From NCBI GenBank assembly GCA_964595955.1, contig CAZQSF010000036.1:1-35723 (forward strand): a stretch of DNA of 35,723 nt. The letters run 5' to 3'. The stretch is from JAJDFU01 sp964595955 (lineage in GTDB: Bacteria; Bacteroidota; Bacteroidia; Chitinophagales; Saprospiraceae). A model generated the notes under the pieces. The model had not been told where the DNA came from and searched no databases. It saw nothing but the letters and a program-made list of their open reading frames with translations. Positions 17,249 through 25,437 of this stretch are shown piece by piece; positions within the stretch are counted from its first letter, which is position 1; every line of letters begins with the position of its first letter. Made by a program: the position numbers and the translations under genes.

Positions 17249-17281
17249 GGGAATGATGGTTACGCAAAACCCATCATTCCC
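17249..17281. terminator. Hairpin between the convergent sigma factor and hemB genes
   Basis: A perfect 11-bp stem (17249-17259 with 17271-17281) with an 11-base loop fills the 78-base gap between two convergent stop codons. Neither side carries a long T-tract, so termination efficiency is uncertain. Its position suggests a shared bidirectional terminator or 3' end protector. Confidence 0.55.
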
Positions 17282-17297
17282 CACCCTTCTCCCCCTC

Positions 17298-18299
17298 CTA
17301 AACGCCCAGCAGCCCGTCTTTGTACATGCGGGCATAATCATACGCAAAGTAGGTAAGGATCACATCGGCTCCCGCCCGTCGCAGGCTGAGCAGCGTTTCG
17401 GGCATGGCCTGTTCATACGCCAGCCATCCGTTGCGGGCAGCCGCCAACAACATAGCACATTCGCCACTGACGTGGTAAGCGGCTATGGGCAATTCGCTTT
17501 GCTCCCTGAGCAGATGGATGACGTCCAGGTAGTGCAGAGCCGGTTTTACCATGAGCAGATCGGCTCCTTCCAGCTCATCCAGCTCGGCTTCCAGCAGGGC
17601 TTCTCGCTTGTTTGCCGGATCCATCTGGTAGGTCTTCTTATCCTTGGGGATGTTCGCATCTTCCCGGGGCGCACTGTCCAGGGCATCGCGAAACGGCCCG
17701 TAGAAAGCGCTCGCGTATTTGGCCGTATAGGCCAAGATGCCGGTATCCGAAAAGCCCTCGTCATCCAGGGCCTCCCGAAGGGCTTGTACCCGCCCGTCCA
17801 TCATATCGGAAGGGCCCAGGTAATCAAAGCCGGCCCGGGCCTGGGCCAGGCCCATCTCGCAAAGGATGGGAAGCGTTTCATCATTCAGGATTCTTCCATC
17901 TTTCACCAGGCCGTCGTGTCCATCGGAGCTGTAGGGGTCCATAGCCACATCGCTGATGAGGCAGCACTGTGGGTATTGTGCCTTGACAGCCTCAGCTGCC
18001 CGCAGGTAAAAGTTGTCAGGCCGGGAGGCATAACTGGCCGTCCGGTTCTTGTGCTTTTCGTCCACTGCGGGAAACAGAATGAAGCTTTTCAGCCCCAATT
18101 CCAGGCTTTCCCCTACGAAATCCAGCAAGCGATCGGCACTTCGGCGGCAAGTGCCGGGCAAGGAGGCGATCTCCTCTTCTACATTTTCGCCTTCCACCAG
18201 AAAGAGGGGCAGGACCAGCTGTTCGGGCAAAAGGGTCGTTTCGCGCAAAAGGCTTCGGATGGCCGGGCTTCGGCGGTTGCGTCGGGGTCGGTTAAGCAT
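17298..18299 (-). CDS. hemB: Delta-aminolevulinic acid dehydratase (porphobilinogen synthase)
   Basis: Protein of 333 aa, normal for HemB, which condenses two 5-aminolevulinate molecules to porphobilinogen in heme synthesis. The two active-site lysines are visible at Lys194 (AYTAKYASAFYGPFRDA) and Lys252 (MVKPALHYLD). The metal-binding loop (117-130, DVAMDPYSSDGHDG) has Asp in place of the cysteines of zinc enzymes, so this is the magnesium-dependent type. The ATG at 18299 fits the usual start and overlaps the yidD stop by eight bases (ATG before TAA), suggesting coupled translation. An in-frame extension to 18371 would run deep into yidD and is rejected. Confidence 0.96.
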   Translation of the reverse strand: MLNRPRRNRRSPAIRSLLRETTLLPEQLVLPLFLVEGENVEEEIASLPGTCRRSADRLLDFVGESLELGLKSFILFPAVDEKHKNRTASYASRPDNFYLRAAEAVKAQYPQCCLISDVAMDPYSSDGHDGLVKDGRILNDETLPILCEMGLAQARAGFDYLGPSDMMDGRVQALREALDDEGFSDTGILAYTAKYASAFYGPFRDALDSAPREDANIPKDKKTYQMDPANKREALLEAELDELEGADLLMVKPALHYLDVIHLLREQSELPIAAYHVSGECAMLLAAARNGWLAYEQAMPETLLSLRRAGADVILTYFAYDYARMYKDGLLGV

Positions 18300-18543
18300 G
18301 TTTCGTATCGTTTTTCGGATTTTTCGGAACGGGATCAAAGCCCGAACCGCCCCATGGATGGCAGCGGCCAATGCGCTTGAGCCCCATCCAGCCGCCCTTC
18401 AGTACCCCCCACTCCTGAATGGCCTCCACCATGTAGTGCGAACATGTAGGCTGAAACCGGCAACTCGAAGGCAAGAGGGGCGAAATGGCCAGTTGGTAAA
18501 AGCGAATGGGGAGGATAAAGATCTTTTTCAGCAATTGATTCAT
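18292..18543 (-). CDS. yidD: Membrane protein insertion efficiency factor YidD
   Basis: Protein of 83 aa with the YidD signature: an amphipathic N-terminal helix (LKKIFILPIRFYQLAISP), then SCRFQPTCSHYMVEAIQEWG and GRCHPWGGSGFDPVP. YidD lies at the inner face of the membrane and aids YidC-dependent insertion. In many genomes it sits beside rnpA and yidC; here it lies between DUF6702 and hemB. It begins 27 bases after the DUF6702 stop, consistent with one transcript. Confidence 0.95.
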   Translation of the reverse strand: MNQLLKKIFILPIRFYQLAISPLLPSSCRFQPTCSHYMVEAIQEWGVLKGGWMGLKRIGRCHPWGGSGFDPVPKNPKNDTKHA

Positions 18544-18570
18544 GAGAAGGATTGCGAAGTAAATAGACGT

Positions 18571-19068
18571 TTAAAAAAGAGCCTGGCGGCGCGTGTCGCC
18601 GCGAACGACCAGGAAATAGTCGACAGCCTGGCCATCGTGGCGAATACTGACAATGTTCTTCTGATCGTCGTACACCTGCATAAGGATCCGGTTGTCGATG
18701 GTCAGTTGCCGGGGCAGGGGTACCTCCTTCACCTCCAGATAGCACCAGGCTGCCATCAGATCGTCCGATATTTCCTTGCCCAGGTATTGAGCTGCTACAG
18801 GGCGGCCGTCGACCCAAAGGCGGAAGGTTTTGGCGAGGTAGCGATCCAGGTAGCCATCCGCTTCGGGATGCTCTTTTTCCGTACAAAGGAAGAGTTCCTC
18901 CCCGGCTCCGCGCTCGCGGAGAGCCAGCTCCAGGTCATCCAGAAAGATGTGCAGGGTCACTTGCAGGGCCTGGTCGCGGCTGTTGTACTCCACCACGGCT
19001 TTGCTGAGGTGAAAATCGTGAGCCGGCAGGACTCCGCACAGCGTCCACAACCACAGTAGTGCATTCAT
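18571..19068 (-). CDS. DUF6702 family exported protein
   Basis: Protein of 165 aa with a short hydrophobic N-terminus (NALLWLWTLCGVLPA), probably a signal peptide, followed by the DUF6702 pattern: HDFHLSKAVVEYNSRDQALQ, VTLHIFLDDLELALRE and a later beta-rich part with NIVSIRHDG. The function of the family is unknown. It lies 11 bases after a HupE/UreJ-like gene, an association I recall from other Bacteroidota genomes. The ATG at 19068 was chosen for the signal peptide; longer in-frame starts overlap the upstream gene. Confidence 0.8.
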   Translation of the reverse strand: MNALLWLWTLCGVLPAHDFHLSKAVVEYNSRDQALQVTLHIFLDDLELALRERGAGEELFLCTEKEHPEADGYLDRYLAKTFRLWVDGRPVAAQYLGKEISDDLMAAWCYLEVKEVPLPRQLTIDNRILMQVYDDQKNIVSIRHDGQAVDYFLVVRGDTRRQALF

Positions 19069-19079
19069 ATCGCAATCGG

Positions 19080-19682
19080 CTAAAACGGCGTGCGCTCCAA
19101 AGCCATTATCAGGGCCAGCCCGAAAGCCGATCCCGAGATGAAAAGGTTCCACTCGCGCTGCTGTATCTGTAACACCCGGAAGGCTACAAAAGATGCAGCC
19201 AGAATCAGACCGACGATGAGGAGTTGCCCCAACTCTACCCCCAGGTTGAAGGCGAAGAGCTGAAGTACGAGTTGCCCTTCTTCGCCGGGCATGAGGCTCG
19301 CGCGAAAAAAATTGGAAAAGCCGAGGCCGTGAATCAGCCCGAAAAAGAGAGCAAAGAAGTAATTGGCGTTGAGCTGCCGGTTGAAAAGGCCGGGCTGCTC
19401 CCGCCGGTCGAACCGGTGTACCGCCACGTTGTACAGAGCCGTGATCACAATGGTGACCGGGATCAGAAACTCAATCCAGGCGGCGTTGACCGGTACGATA
19501 TCCAGAGCCGCCAGGGCCAGGGTAAGCGAATGCCCCAGAGTAAAGGCCGTGACGAGCAGAGCCACCTTTTTCCATTCGCGCAGGCTGTAAATGGCGCAAA
19601 GCGCGATGAGAAAAAGAATGTGATCATAACCGCTCAGGTCGGCAATATGCTGGAAGCCCAGGCTAAGGTAAGTGCGAAACAT
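19080..19682 (-). CDS. HupE/UreJ-like integral membrane protein
   Basis: Protein of 200 aa, mostly hydrophobic, with about six to seven membrane segments. Family marks include HIADLSGYDHILFLIAL near the N-terminus, AFTLGHSLTLALAAL and FFGLIHGLGFSNFF, with conserved histidines as in HupE/UreJ proteins, which are linked to nickel or cobalt uptake. No hydrogenase or urease genes are nearby, and the gene is followed by DUF6702, so metal transport is only a guess. The ATG at 19682 gives the usual family start; an alternative lies at 19700. Confidence 0.82.
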   Translation of the reverse strand: MFRTYLSLGFQHIADLSGYDHILFLIALCAIYSLREWKKVALLVTAFTLGHSLTLALAALDIVPVNAAWIEFLIPVTIVITALYNVAVHRFDRREQPGLFNRQLNANYFFALFFGLIHGLGFSNFFRASLMPGEEGQLVLQLFAFNLGVELGQLLIVGLILAASFVAFRVLQIQQREWNLFISGSAFGLALIMALERTPF

Positions 19683-19758
19683 GCCCCGTTTTAGCGCCAA
19701 AATACGCGTTTACCCGCTTGAATCCTTCGCCCCGTGAGTGCGTGCATGCGCATCCTCC

Positions 19759-21483
19759 TCAAAACTGAAAGTAGATAAACGGCACCACGTCGGCACTCGC
19801 GGCCTGTATGGCCAGCCAGGCTACCCCGGCCAGCGACAGGGCTTTGACGGGTAGAGGGCTTCGCAGGAATGCACGCTCCAGGGCAAAGTCCCAGCGGCGG
19901 GGTAAAAAGTGCAGCACCATGCCCAGGGCAATCAGCCCGAAGACGATGGGAAAAGCGGCCAGCACCTGCCGGGCCATTTCGGGCCGGAAAGCCCCGAAGA
20001 TCTGTCCGAGCACACCGCCTGCTGTAGCCAGAGGCGGATTGGGGTTCCCCAGGGCGCCAGCGCGGAAAAAGACCCAACAGAAGCAGACGAAATGAAACGT
20101 GAATACGGTAGCCAGCATGCGGCTCACCTGCTGACTGCCGGACTGCCAGCGGCTGCCCAGCCAGTCGCTGAGTAAGGCTAGCAGGCTGAGGGACATGACG
20201 GCCAGGGCCAGCAAGCCATTGCCCAGGCTCACCTGCCGGTAGAATGCGCGGTCCAGCAACAGCCCGTTGGCGAAGAGGTACTCGATGAGCAATTGCCCGA
20301 CCCCCTGCACCAAAAGGAGTAGGAACATGGCTCGCAAGGCCGGATTGACCAACAGGGGCCGAAGGGCGCGGTCGAAGGCCAGGGCCAGACCATGCAGCCC
20401 GCCCCAAAGGATAAACACCCAACTGGCCCCATGCCAGAGGCCGCCCAACAGCATGGTGACCATCAGGTTGATGTAGGTGCGAAACGTGCCTTTGCGGTTG
20501 CCCCCCAGGGAAATGTAGAGATAATCCCGCAGCCAGGTGGAGAGCGAGATGTGCCACCGGCGCCAGAAATCCTGTACATTGTAAGCCCGATAGGGCAGGC
20601 GAAAGTTTTCCGGCAGGCGGAAACCCAGCAGCAGGGCCAGTCCGATGGCCATATCCGAATAGCCGCTGAAGTCGCAGTAGATCTGCACAGCATAACCATA
20701 CACGGCCATGAGGTTCTCAAAGCCGGAATACAGTTCGGGTGATTCAAATACCCGGTCTACATAGTTCACGCTGATGTAATCCGAAATGACCGCCTTTTTG
20801 AACAGTCCGCCCATGATGAGTAGCAGGGCGCGGCCCAGGTCGTCGCGGCTCAGGCGAAGGGGCTGGCGGATCTGCGGGATAAACTCGGCCGCCCGCACAA
20901 TAGGCCCAGCCACTAGCTGTGGAAAAAAACTGACGAAAAAGCCGAAGTCCAGCAGTTGCCGGAAAAACGAGCCCACATCGGTCACCTCCTCGGTGAGCGG
21001 CCGGATCTTTCGCCGGTACACATCTATGCTGTAGCTCATCGTCTGGAAAGTGAAAAAGGAAATCCCCACCGGCAAAAAAATGTCCACGGCATCAAAACGG
21101 CTTCCGAACAGGGTATTGGAGGTGTCCAGGAAGAAGTTGGCGTACTTGAAATACCCCAGTATACCCAGATTGGCTACCAGGCTCAGGAAAAGGAAAAAGC
21201 GTTGCCGCCCCCGGGTTTTGGCTCGAAAGATGAAATGCCCCAGGACAAAATCCACCAGGGTGGATGCGATGAGCAGCACGAAAAAGAACCCGCTGGACTT
21301 GTAGTAGAAAAAGAGGGAAAAGCCGAAAAAATAAAGCGTCCGCCATAGGATACGCTCGCGCCAGAGAAGGAAAAGCCCGTAGAAAAGAAGGAAAAGCAAC
21401 AGGAAGGTCCCGCTATTGAACAGCATGGGTTGCGCGGGGTCGTACCGCAGCAGATCGGCTATGGCTTTCCAGTCAATCTGCAT
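19759..21483 (-). CDS. MBOAT family membrane-bound O-acyltransferase (AlgI/PatA-like)
   Basis: Protein of 574 aa with many membrane segments from residue 23 on. The family signatures are QIYCDFSGYSDMAIGLALLLGF, NVQDFWRRWHISLSTWLRDYL (with His311) and GGLWHGASWVFILWGGLHGL containing His351, the expected catalytic residue. AlgI/PatA-type enzymes pass acetyl or other acyl groups across the inner membrane to a periplasmic acceptor. Two SGNH hydrolases lie directly upstream and overlap it, the usual partners that finish or edit the transfer. The start at 21483 overlaps the preceding stop by 11 bases; 21489 is also possible. The acceptor (exopolysaccharide, peptidoglycan or other) is unknown. Confidence 0.93.
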   Translation of the reverse strand: MQIDWKAIADLLRYDPAQPMLFNSGTFLLLFLLFYGLFLLWRERILWRTLYFFGFSLFFYYKSSGFFFVLLIASTLVDFVLGHFIFRAKTRGRQRFFLFLSLVANLGILGYFKYANFFLDTSNTLFGSRFDAVDIFLPVGISFFTFQTMSYSIDVYRRKIRPLTEEVTDVGSFFRQLLDFGFFVSFFPQLVAGPIVRAAEFIPQIRQPLRLSRDDLGRALLLIMGGLFKKAVISDYISVNYVDRVFESPELYSGFENLMAVYGYAVQIYCDFSGYSDMAIGLALLLGFRLPENFRLPYRAYNVQDFWRRWHISLSTWLRDYLYISLGGNRKGTFRTYINLMVTMLLGGLWHGASWVFILWGGLHGLALAFDRALRPLLVNPALRAMFLLLLVQGVGQLLIEYLFANGLLLDRAFYRQVSLGNGLLALAVMSLSLLALLSDWLGSRWQSGSQQVSRMLATVFTFHFVCFCWVFFRAGALGNPNPPLATAGGVLGQIFGAFRPEMARQVLAAFPIVFGLIALGMVLHFLPRRWDFALERAFLRSPLPVKALSLAGVAWLAIQAASADVVPFIYFQF

Positions 21484-22621
21484 CTCCATAGGCTGAGCTG
21501 AGGGCTTCCAGCAACAGGCGAGCCTGTAGCTCATAGCCGGCTTTGGTAAAATGTATAAAATCGGTATGGGCCAGGTCCTGCTCGCGCCATTTTCGCACGG
21601 AGCCTTCCCCTCCCATGACCTGGTAGAGATCCCAACAGGCCAGCTGCTCGGACCGAGCCAGTTCGAGTAAAACCCGGCGAGCCTTTCCGACAGGGGGGCT
21701 GCCGTGGCTTCGGGCCGGCGCCAGATCGGGAGGAGTGGTCAGCAGGATGGGTACGCCCGGGCGGGCTCTTCGCAATCCGGCGATCAACTGCCTGGCCTCA
21801 TGCACGAGGTCTTGCGCTTGGAAAGTCGGTTGCAGCACCTCATTCGTTCCCAGGGTAAGGATGATCAAATCCGGCTGCAACCAGGGCAGTTGCTGAAGCA
21901 GCAAGGGAGCGCGGTTGAAGTGCGTAAAGGTCGCGCCATTCACTCCGATGCCATGGTAGAGCAAGCCGGACTCCCGGCTATCCTCGAGCAACAGGCCGTA
22001 CAGCTCGGCCCCCGGGCTGCTGAGCCTCCACGAGAGCGTGTCGACAGCATGGGAAAAATGCCACTGGGTTCCAAAGGGAAAGGAAGAAGCCTGAGCGAAG
22101 GGAGTCAGCAGTTCAGCTGTCCCTTCGTGAAAAAGGAGTACCCGGTCAAACGGGCAATCCGCACAGCGGAGCTCAAAGCCCACATGCGGAGATCGGGCAC
22201 GGAGCGTCATGCCGCTGATGCCCAGGGGGATGTCGGTATGTTCGAAGGTCTTGCGGCGGGCCACCAGCTGCCCCCTGGATCGGTCGGGTACTTCTACAGG
22301 TCCGTGGGTGCCGGCCGAGCGATAGGGGAACACCAGCCCTCTTCCGGCCTGGCCGAAGTACTGCTGGAGTTCGCGCCGCAAATATCCGGTAAACCAATCG
22401 GCCTGGATGTGAGAGTCGCCTATATGCACAATGGAAACCCGATCGAGCAGTCCGGCATCCAGTGCCCGGAGCTTCTGAAAAAAAGGCCACAGGGCGGAGC
22501 GTCCGATCAGCCGGTTCGCTTCCCAGTCGATCCCGTCGGGCAGCGGCGGCTCTTCCTGTGCCCGAACCGCCCCAAAGGCCAGCAGGCTGAGCCCAAAAGC
22601 GACACACCACTTATTGCGCAT
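21473..22621 (-). CDS. SGNH/GDSL-type esterase or acyltransferase, exported (first copy)
   Basis: Protein of 382 aa with an N-terminal signal peptide (KWCVAFGLSLLAFGAVRA). Block I is VSIVHIGDSHIQADWF with nucleophile Ser70, block III is TLGTNE with Asn260, and block V is DFIH with Asp354 and His357, so the catalytic set is complete. Between blocks I and III lies a beta-rich insertion of about 150 residues, perhaps a carbohydrate-binding or jelly-roll module. It would be a periplasmic partner of the adjacent MBOAT acyltransferase, as AlgJ/AlgX or PatB are in their systems. It overlaps its neighbours by 11 bases on each side, indicating tight co-translation. Confidence 0.9.
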   Translation of the reverse strand: MRNKWCVAFGLSLLAFGAVRAQEEPPLPDGIDWEANRLIGRSALWPFFQKLRALDAGLLDRVSIVHIGDSHIQADWFTGYLRRELQQYFGQAGRGLVFPYRSAGTHGPVEVPDRSRGQLVARRKTFEHTDIPLGISGMTLRARSPHVGFELRCADCPFDRVLLFHEGTAELLTPFAQASSFPFGTQWHFSHAVDTLSWRLSSPGAELYGLLLEDSRESGLLYHGIGVNGATFTHFNRAPLLLQQLPWLQPDLIILTLGTNEVLQPTFQAQDLVHEARQLIAGLRRARPGVPILLTTPPDLAPARSHGSPPVGKARRVLLELARSEQLACWDLYQVMGGEGSVRKWREQDLAHTDFIHFTKAGYELQARLLLEALSSAYGDAD

Positions 22622-24092
22622 GGCCAGCCTTTTTTTGAGTGAGTAGTACGGCCTGGTCGAGGTAGGCCGTATAACCTTCCAATAAAAAGTCGACCAGCAT
22701 ACTGCTAGCCAGGCGCCCACCCCGGAAATTGAAATGGGTGTAGTCGGTGTTGGCCAGACGCGGACTTTCCTGCTCCACCCAGCGCACCATACTGCCCGAG
22801 CCTCCCATCGCCTGGTACAGGCTGAAAAAGGCAGCCCCATGGTCTTCCGCTGCCCGTTGCTGCGCCAGGTTTACGTAAGGCACCGAGGGGTCCGTCGCCA
22901 TTTGGCCGTCCACTTTCGTACCCTTATCCGATACGCCGATCACCAGGACCGGCACCCCGGGGAAAGCCTCCTGGAAATGGCGGATCACCCGGCCGAACTG
23001 TTGCCGGTAGCCGGCGAAATCCCTGCGGTTGGGGTCGATCATATTCAGGCCGAACTGAAGAATGACGAGGTCGTAATCGAGCTTTTCCTGGAAGGCTTTC
23101 AGCTGGGCCTTCGGCAAGCGCAGCAACGGAATGCCGGTATTGCTGCGCAAGGCGAAATTATCGACGATCACCCCCCGGCTGCTCTCAGCACTCAATCCGT
23201 ACACGGGCAGCCGGTAAGCCAGGTCGAATCGCAACTCTACCTGCAGGCTGGGCATATGGCTCAGGACCAGTTCGTTGACCCGGGCGCTTCCCTTGAGCGG
23301 GTACGTTCGGGTTTCGCCAAAAAGCCGAACCAACAACCGATTCTCCAGCGGCAGGCTGTCATTCGATGCCGGGCCGTAAAAAAAGCGAATGAGAGGAAAG
23401 CGCGTGGTGGTTGCGTAGTTTTTGCTGCGGAAAAAGCGCACCCAGGGCAGGGCATCCGCTTCAGCGGATTCCTCAACAGCTGTACTGTCTTCGGTTTCCG
23501 GCATTTCACCGAACGGACTGTACCAATGCCCATCAATGCTGTAGGGTAGCGACCAGTGGTTTTCTTTCCCCACCGGTTTGTAAACCCAGTGATTCGAATA
23601 CCGATGATTGACACTCCGCCGAAAACCGGGCGAGCGAACGACCATGGCGAGAAATCCGACCCCCTCCCCGCCAAATCGCTTCTGCATGCTCTCCCGGAAG
23701 GTCTGCGAGATGAGATCGCCCTCAATGGAAGAGTCGCCGTAATAAGCAATGCGCACCTGCTGATTGGTATCGGCCAGCTCGCGAAAAAAGGAGAGAAGTA
23801 CCTCGTAGCCGGAGTGTTCGAATACAAATTCCGGTTCCGGAGGTGATTTCGGCAACCGGGTTGCGAAATGGGGGTCGAGCCAGATCAAGCTCGCGCTGTC
23901 GATTCCGGTCGAATCCAGAGGCGGAGGCGGGGGCAGGCTGTCGGCCTTCAAAAAATACGAGAGCCCCGGATAGGTTTTTGTGTACTGCTGCAAGAAAGGC
24001 ACGTGCGGATAGACAAGGGGATAAGCCACAAGCAATCCGGCAGCCAGTAAGAAGATAGCCCAGGCGCTCTCAAAGTAATTTTTCGACCTCAT
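22611..24092 (-). CDS. SGNH/GDSL-type esterase or acyltransferase, membrane-anchored (second copy)
   Basis: Protein of 493 aa with an N-terminal membrane anchor (about 10-30, AWAIFLLAAGLLVAYPLVY) and a Pro-rich linker (SLPPPPPLDS). Block I is IAYYGDSSIEGDLI (nucleophile Ser121), block III is LQFGLNMID and block V is DYTHFNFRGG. As in the next gene, a long beta-rich insertion separates blocks I and III; the two proteins share their plan and the VxWxEQ...HxNFxG-like ending, so they are probably ancient paralogues. It is the first of the three overlapping genes of the acylation module. It begins 27 bases after the TPM-domain gene. Confidence 0.88.
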   Translation of the reverse strand: MRSKNYFESAWAIFLLAAGLLVAYPLVYPHVPFLQQYTKTYPGLSYFLKADSLPPPPPLDSTGIDSASLIWLDPHFATRLPKSPPEPEFVFEHSGYEVLLSFFRELADTNQQVRIAYYGDSSIEGDLISQTFRESMQKRFGGEGVGFLAMVVRSPGFRRSVNHRYSNHWVYKPVGKENHWSLPYSIDGHWYSPFGEMPETEDSTAVEESAEADALPWVRFFRSKNYATTTRFPLIRFFYGPASNDSLPLENRLLVRLFGETRTYPLKGSARVNELVLSHMPSLQVELRFDLAYRLPVYGLSAESSRGVIVDNFALRSNTGIPLLRLPKAQLKAFQEKLDYDLVILQFGLNMIDPNRRDFAGYRQQFGRVIRHFQEAFPGVPVLVIGVSDKGTKVDGQMATDPSVPYVNLAQQRAAEDHGAAFFSLYQAMGGSGSMVRWVEQESPRLANTDYTHFNFRGGRLASSMLVDFLLEGYTAYLDQAVLLTQKKAGHAQ

Positions 24093-24119
24093 TCGCTTAG
24101 GCCAAAATAGTAAAAAAAG

Positions 24120-25352
24120 CTACCAACTCACCCCTGCGCCACCCCCACCGGAAGAGCCGCCGCCAAAGCTTCCGCCACTGAAACCGCCACCTCCGCCGCC
24201 GAATCCTCCCCCGCCCGAGGCCTTGGCTTTTTTGGCGATTTGAAAGGTGTCTACCTTCTGGTAGCCGCAATTCTTGCACTCGAATACGTGCTGCCCTTTC
24301 CCGGCACTTGAATAGGTTGCCGCTTTCAGGGTTTCGGTTCGGGCCAGATAGTACGTTTTGAAGCCGCATTCAGGACAGGGCTCGTACTTGGAAAAACGCT
24401 TGGCGTAGCGCAGGATGAGCGCATCGTCCTGGGCTTCGGTCACCCACACATCGTAATCGACCGAACCAATTTGCTCCTCGATGACCTGGCCGGGCTCCAG
24501 AAAGGAGTCGTCTTCCCCTTCGGCCAGTTTGCCCATTGGGGCCCCGGTGAGCTTGCTGAAGCGTGGCTGATTGCGCAAGCGCTTCAGAAGCCCCCGGTTG
24601 AAGAAATAAAACAACAGGTAGGGCAAGGGGAAGATTATGGCCCAGCCCAACCAGTGAAACTTGCGGATGGCTATGTATTTGTCGTGCAGGTCGTCCTTGC
24701 TCCACAGATGTGCCCCATTCCACACCAGGTTGATCAAAAACACCAGGCCGGCCAGGCCGAGGTACCCCCACAAGACCCACAGGCCCTTCGGACGGTCGGC
24801 CCGCGAAATGCGGTCCATTTCCGATTGGATGTCGGCCTGGGCATCGGGATCCAGCATGATCTCGCTCATTCGGCTTAAAGCGGCGATGAGTCCCCGTCCG
24901 TATTCGCCTTCCCGAAAATGAGGCACCAGCTCCTGCATGCCGATGCGATAGCAAATGGCATCCGGCAACACGGCTTCCATGCCGTAACCGGTCTCGAATT
25001 CAGTGCGTCGCTGATCCATGACAGTCAGCACCAGCAGGCCGTTGTCCTTGTCGGCATAGCCAATGCCCCACTCGTTGAAGAGGCGGGTAGCAAAGTCCTT
25101 GGGATTATCCGTACCAATGGATGAGAGGATGACGACGGCCACCTGGGCTGTGGCGGAATCCTCTATTTTTGAGCAGATCGCATTGAGCCGGTTGCGGTCC
25201 GCTTCAGAAAGGATGCCGTCTGGGTCACTTACGTACCCTCCCTGTGGCTTGGGGTTGGGTACGGTTTGTACGGTGTAGGTCTGGGCAGACAGGCCCCGGA
25301 ATGACCATGGCAGCACCAGCAGCAGGGCAAGCAAACAAAAACGGCACAGCAT
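24120..25352 (-). CDS. TPM-domain protein with zinc ribbon and glycine-rich tail
   Basis: Protein of 410 aa. A signal peptide (about 1-23) is followed by a TPM (TLP18.3/Psb32/MOLO-1) domain with YVSDPDGILSEADRNRLN, AQVAVVILSSIGTDNPKDFA and DNGLLVLTVMDQRRTEFETGYGMEAVLPDA. Two membrane segments come next (LWGYLGLAGLVFLINLVW and WLGWAIIFPLPYLLFYFF). The C-terminal part has a zinc ribbon (CPECGF and CKNCGY) and ends in a Gly/Ser-rich tail. TPM domains have been linked to acid phosphatase activity and photosystem repair in plants; the bacterial role is unclear. The ATG at 25352 begins the signal peptide. Confidence 0.88.
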   Translation of the reverse strand: MLCRFCLLALLLVLPWSFRGLSAQTYTVQTVPNPKPQGGYVSDPDGILSEADRNRLNAICSKIEDSATAQVAVVILSSIGTDNPKDFATRLFNEWGIGYADKDNGLLVLTVMDQRRTEFETGYGMEAVLPDAICYRIGMQELVPHFREGEYGRGLIAALSRMSEIMLDPDAQADIQSEMDRISRADRPKGLWVLWGYLGLAGLVFLINLVWNGAHLWSKDDLHDKYIAIRKFHWLGWAIIFPLPYLLFYFFNRGLLKRLRNQPRFSKLTGAPMGKLAEGEDDSFLEPGQVIEEQIGSVDYDVWVTEAQDDALILRYAKRFSKYEPCPECGFKTYYLARTETLKAATYSSAGKGQHVFECKNCGYQKVDTFQIAKKAKASGGGGFGGGGGGFSGGSFGGGSSGGGGAGVSW

Positions 25353-25388
25353 AGGGCTAGGCAATTTAGTCCTGCTGAAAATAAGAAA

Positions 25389-25415
25389 ACCCTCCCAGCG
25401 ACGAGCCGAGAGGGT
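25389..25415 (-). terminator. Probable terminator after ahcY
   Basis: On the minus strand ACCCTC (25415-25410) pairs with GAGGGT (25394-25389) around a 15-base GC-rich loop. A T-rich stretch follows (TTTTCTTATTTT). It starts 23 bases after the ahcY stop and lies before the TPM-domain gene, dividing two runs of minus-strand genes. The stem is short, so some read-through is likely. Confidence 0.55.
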
Positions 25416-25437
25416 CTGCCATTATCTTTTTCAGGGA

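Noticed and set aside
24120..24240. Low-complexity GC-rich tract read as a DNA repeat array
   Set aside because: It is the Gly/Ser-rich C-terminal tail of the TPM-domain protein.
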